From Tetrahymena thermophila SB210 (Eukaryota > Ciliophora > Oligohymenophorea > Hymenostomatida > Tetrahymenidae), in assembly GCF_000189635.1 (NCBI RefSeq), contig NW_002476355.1:372001-436000 (forward strand): a stretch of DNA of 64,000 nt. The letters are read 5' to 3'. This document shows, one piece after another, positions 63,065 through 64,000 of this stretch. The position numbers were made by a program, and so were the translations under genes. The stretch's first letter is position 1, and every line of letters starts with the position of its first letter. Under the pieces are notes generated by a model. It did not search any database, was not told the DNA's origin, and saw nothing but the letters and a program-made list of their open reading frames with translations.

Positions 63065-64000
63065 TCATGATACTAATTGCTTCTTTAACTTAGATAGTGA
63101 TTAGTGATTTAAATTTTTCTAAGAATTGCTTAGATTTTATTTAAACTAACGAGAGTATAAGAGATTAGATTCTTATAGTATACTTTAATCTATTTTAGAT
63201 TAATTTTTTTAATTGTTATCTTACATATCTGATTATTTTAATTAATCTAAATTATTTCTATCAGTATTCTAATTGTCTAAATGCTACATTTACTCAAAAT
63301 TATTTTTATTTTCAATTATGTCTCTAGGTTACAAGGATAATGAATTATTCAAGCTGTTTTCCTCATCTTTTTTTAATAAATAACTCTTTTGATTTTAGTT
63401 ATTTATAGAATTTTAATTATCAGCATCCAAAACATTCTTTTTTTAGATTAACACATCATCCTAGTTATTTTACCCTTGAGAATTTAGAAGGTGATCTACC
63501 ATCTGTTAATCTTTACTTTATTTTATTTGTTTTTTTTGGATTCTTTACTAATATTTTTCTCTTTCTTTTCGAAATTCAGATGGATGTTTTAGCTTTTCCC
63601 TTTTACTTTCTAATATTTCTTGCTTTTTCCTACTTGAGGCAAATACATATATTTATTTACAGATAATTGGTATTACCCCAGCTAAAAATAGAAACAAAAA
63701 TATATAAAAAATGTAAATATTTGGAAAATCAAAATATGTGGCTACTTTGACTTCTAAACAAATTAATTTTTAGTTCAAATCACTTGTTAGTACAAAACCA
63801 TCATTGCATTTTTCACATTTATCTTCAATAGCACAATAACTACAATTTTGCAAAGAGCATGGTTAGCAATATGTTTAGCCCTTTTAAGTTATTTAATAGA
63901 ATCCATTAATGCATACGCATTTATTATCTATTAGAACTCTATTGTCTTAGCACTACAAACAAGTGTTTTTATAACACATTTTACAGTATTAAACTATACA
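63065..64000 (-). CDS. Cys-rich single-pass membrane protein, 3' part
   Basis: Partial gene running off the window edge; 311 residues plus TGA are visible in one frame. The visible N-terminal part is an extracellular Cys-rich region with furin/growth-factor-receptor-like spacing (CKMCYKNTCLQC, CVCINGFY, YCQPCSLQNCSYCAIEDKC, EKCNDGF). One membrane helix follows (IYIFYIFLFLFLAGVIPIIC). The cytoplasmic tail is basic (SSRKKQEILESKREKLKHPS), then long and Q/N/S-rich without a catalytic domain. Such proteins form a very large surface or transport-associated family in ciliates; the ligand or role of this one is unknown. Confidence 0.82.

Noticed and set aside
1-64000. Search by eye for the Tetrahymena chromosome breakage sequence, telomere repeats and 5S rRNA
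   Set aside because: None was seen on either strand; the scan was visual and could miss diverged copies.

Overview
This looks like macronuclear DNA of a ciliate close to Tetrahymena. It is very AT-rich with short AT-rich introns (GT..AG). Recognisable proteins read through only if TAA and TAG mean glutamine and TGA is the sole stop. With the standard code nearly every gene here looks shattered, so gene models were built by eye from splice sites, phase consistency and protein motifs. No viral, retroelement, CRISPR, rRNA or tRNA feature was recognised.

Layout. 1-1111 (-): 5' part of a DRC9/IQCG axonemal gene. 2358-8853 (-) and 9426-16411 (+): two leucine-rich-repeat (LRR) genes, head to head, forming a large inverted duplication. 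In both, almost every LRR is one exon of exactly 90 nt in phase 2. The right-hand array is homogenised, introns included, into 17 units of about 350 bp. 16832-17392 (-): small protein with two WWE domains. 21741-23711 (-): casein kinase 1. 24913-29744 (-): 1512-residue Q/N/S-rich protein. 32042-35576 (-): 774-residue Q/S-rich protein with coiled coil. 38345-39328 (+): helical membrane-anchored protein. 40317-41792 (+): signal peptidase complex subunit 3. 42259-43728 (+): secreted protein. Then three large genes on one strand: 44314-49096, kinase plus TPR-like repeats; 49477-53704, a third LRR gene; 54332-61801, a giant NACHT-type NTPase. 63065-64000 (-): 3' part of a cysteine-rich single-pass membrane protein.

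Most interesting content. The three LRR genes share one plan: a tiny first exon starting MIQQ, a 56-57 nt intron, a short second exon, serial 90-nt phase-2 LRR exons and a short terminal exon. Such exons can be added, removed or swapped without changing frame. One copy is old and divergent, one is freshly homogenised, and one lies between a kinase-TPR gene and a NACHT NTPase. Kinase, LRR and NACHT are the separate parts of NLR-type innate sensors, so a link to intracellular recognition is possible. That link is inference from domains and proximity only. I recall that expanded LRR families with 90-bp phase-2 exons have been reported in Tetrahymena, so the family itself may not be new. The local arrangement is what deserves checking.

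Limits: everything was done by eye, so splice sites may be off by a few bases. With a single stop codon, open frames are long by chance, and openness alone was not taken as evidence.
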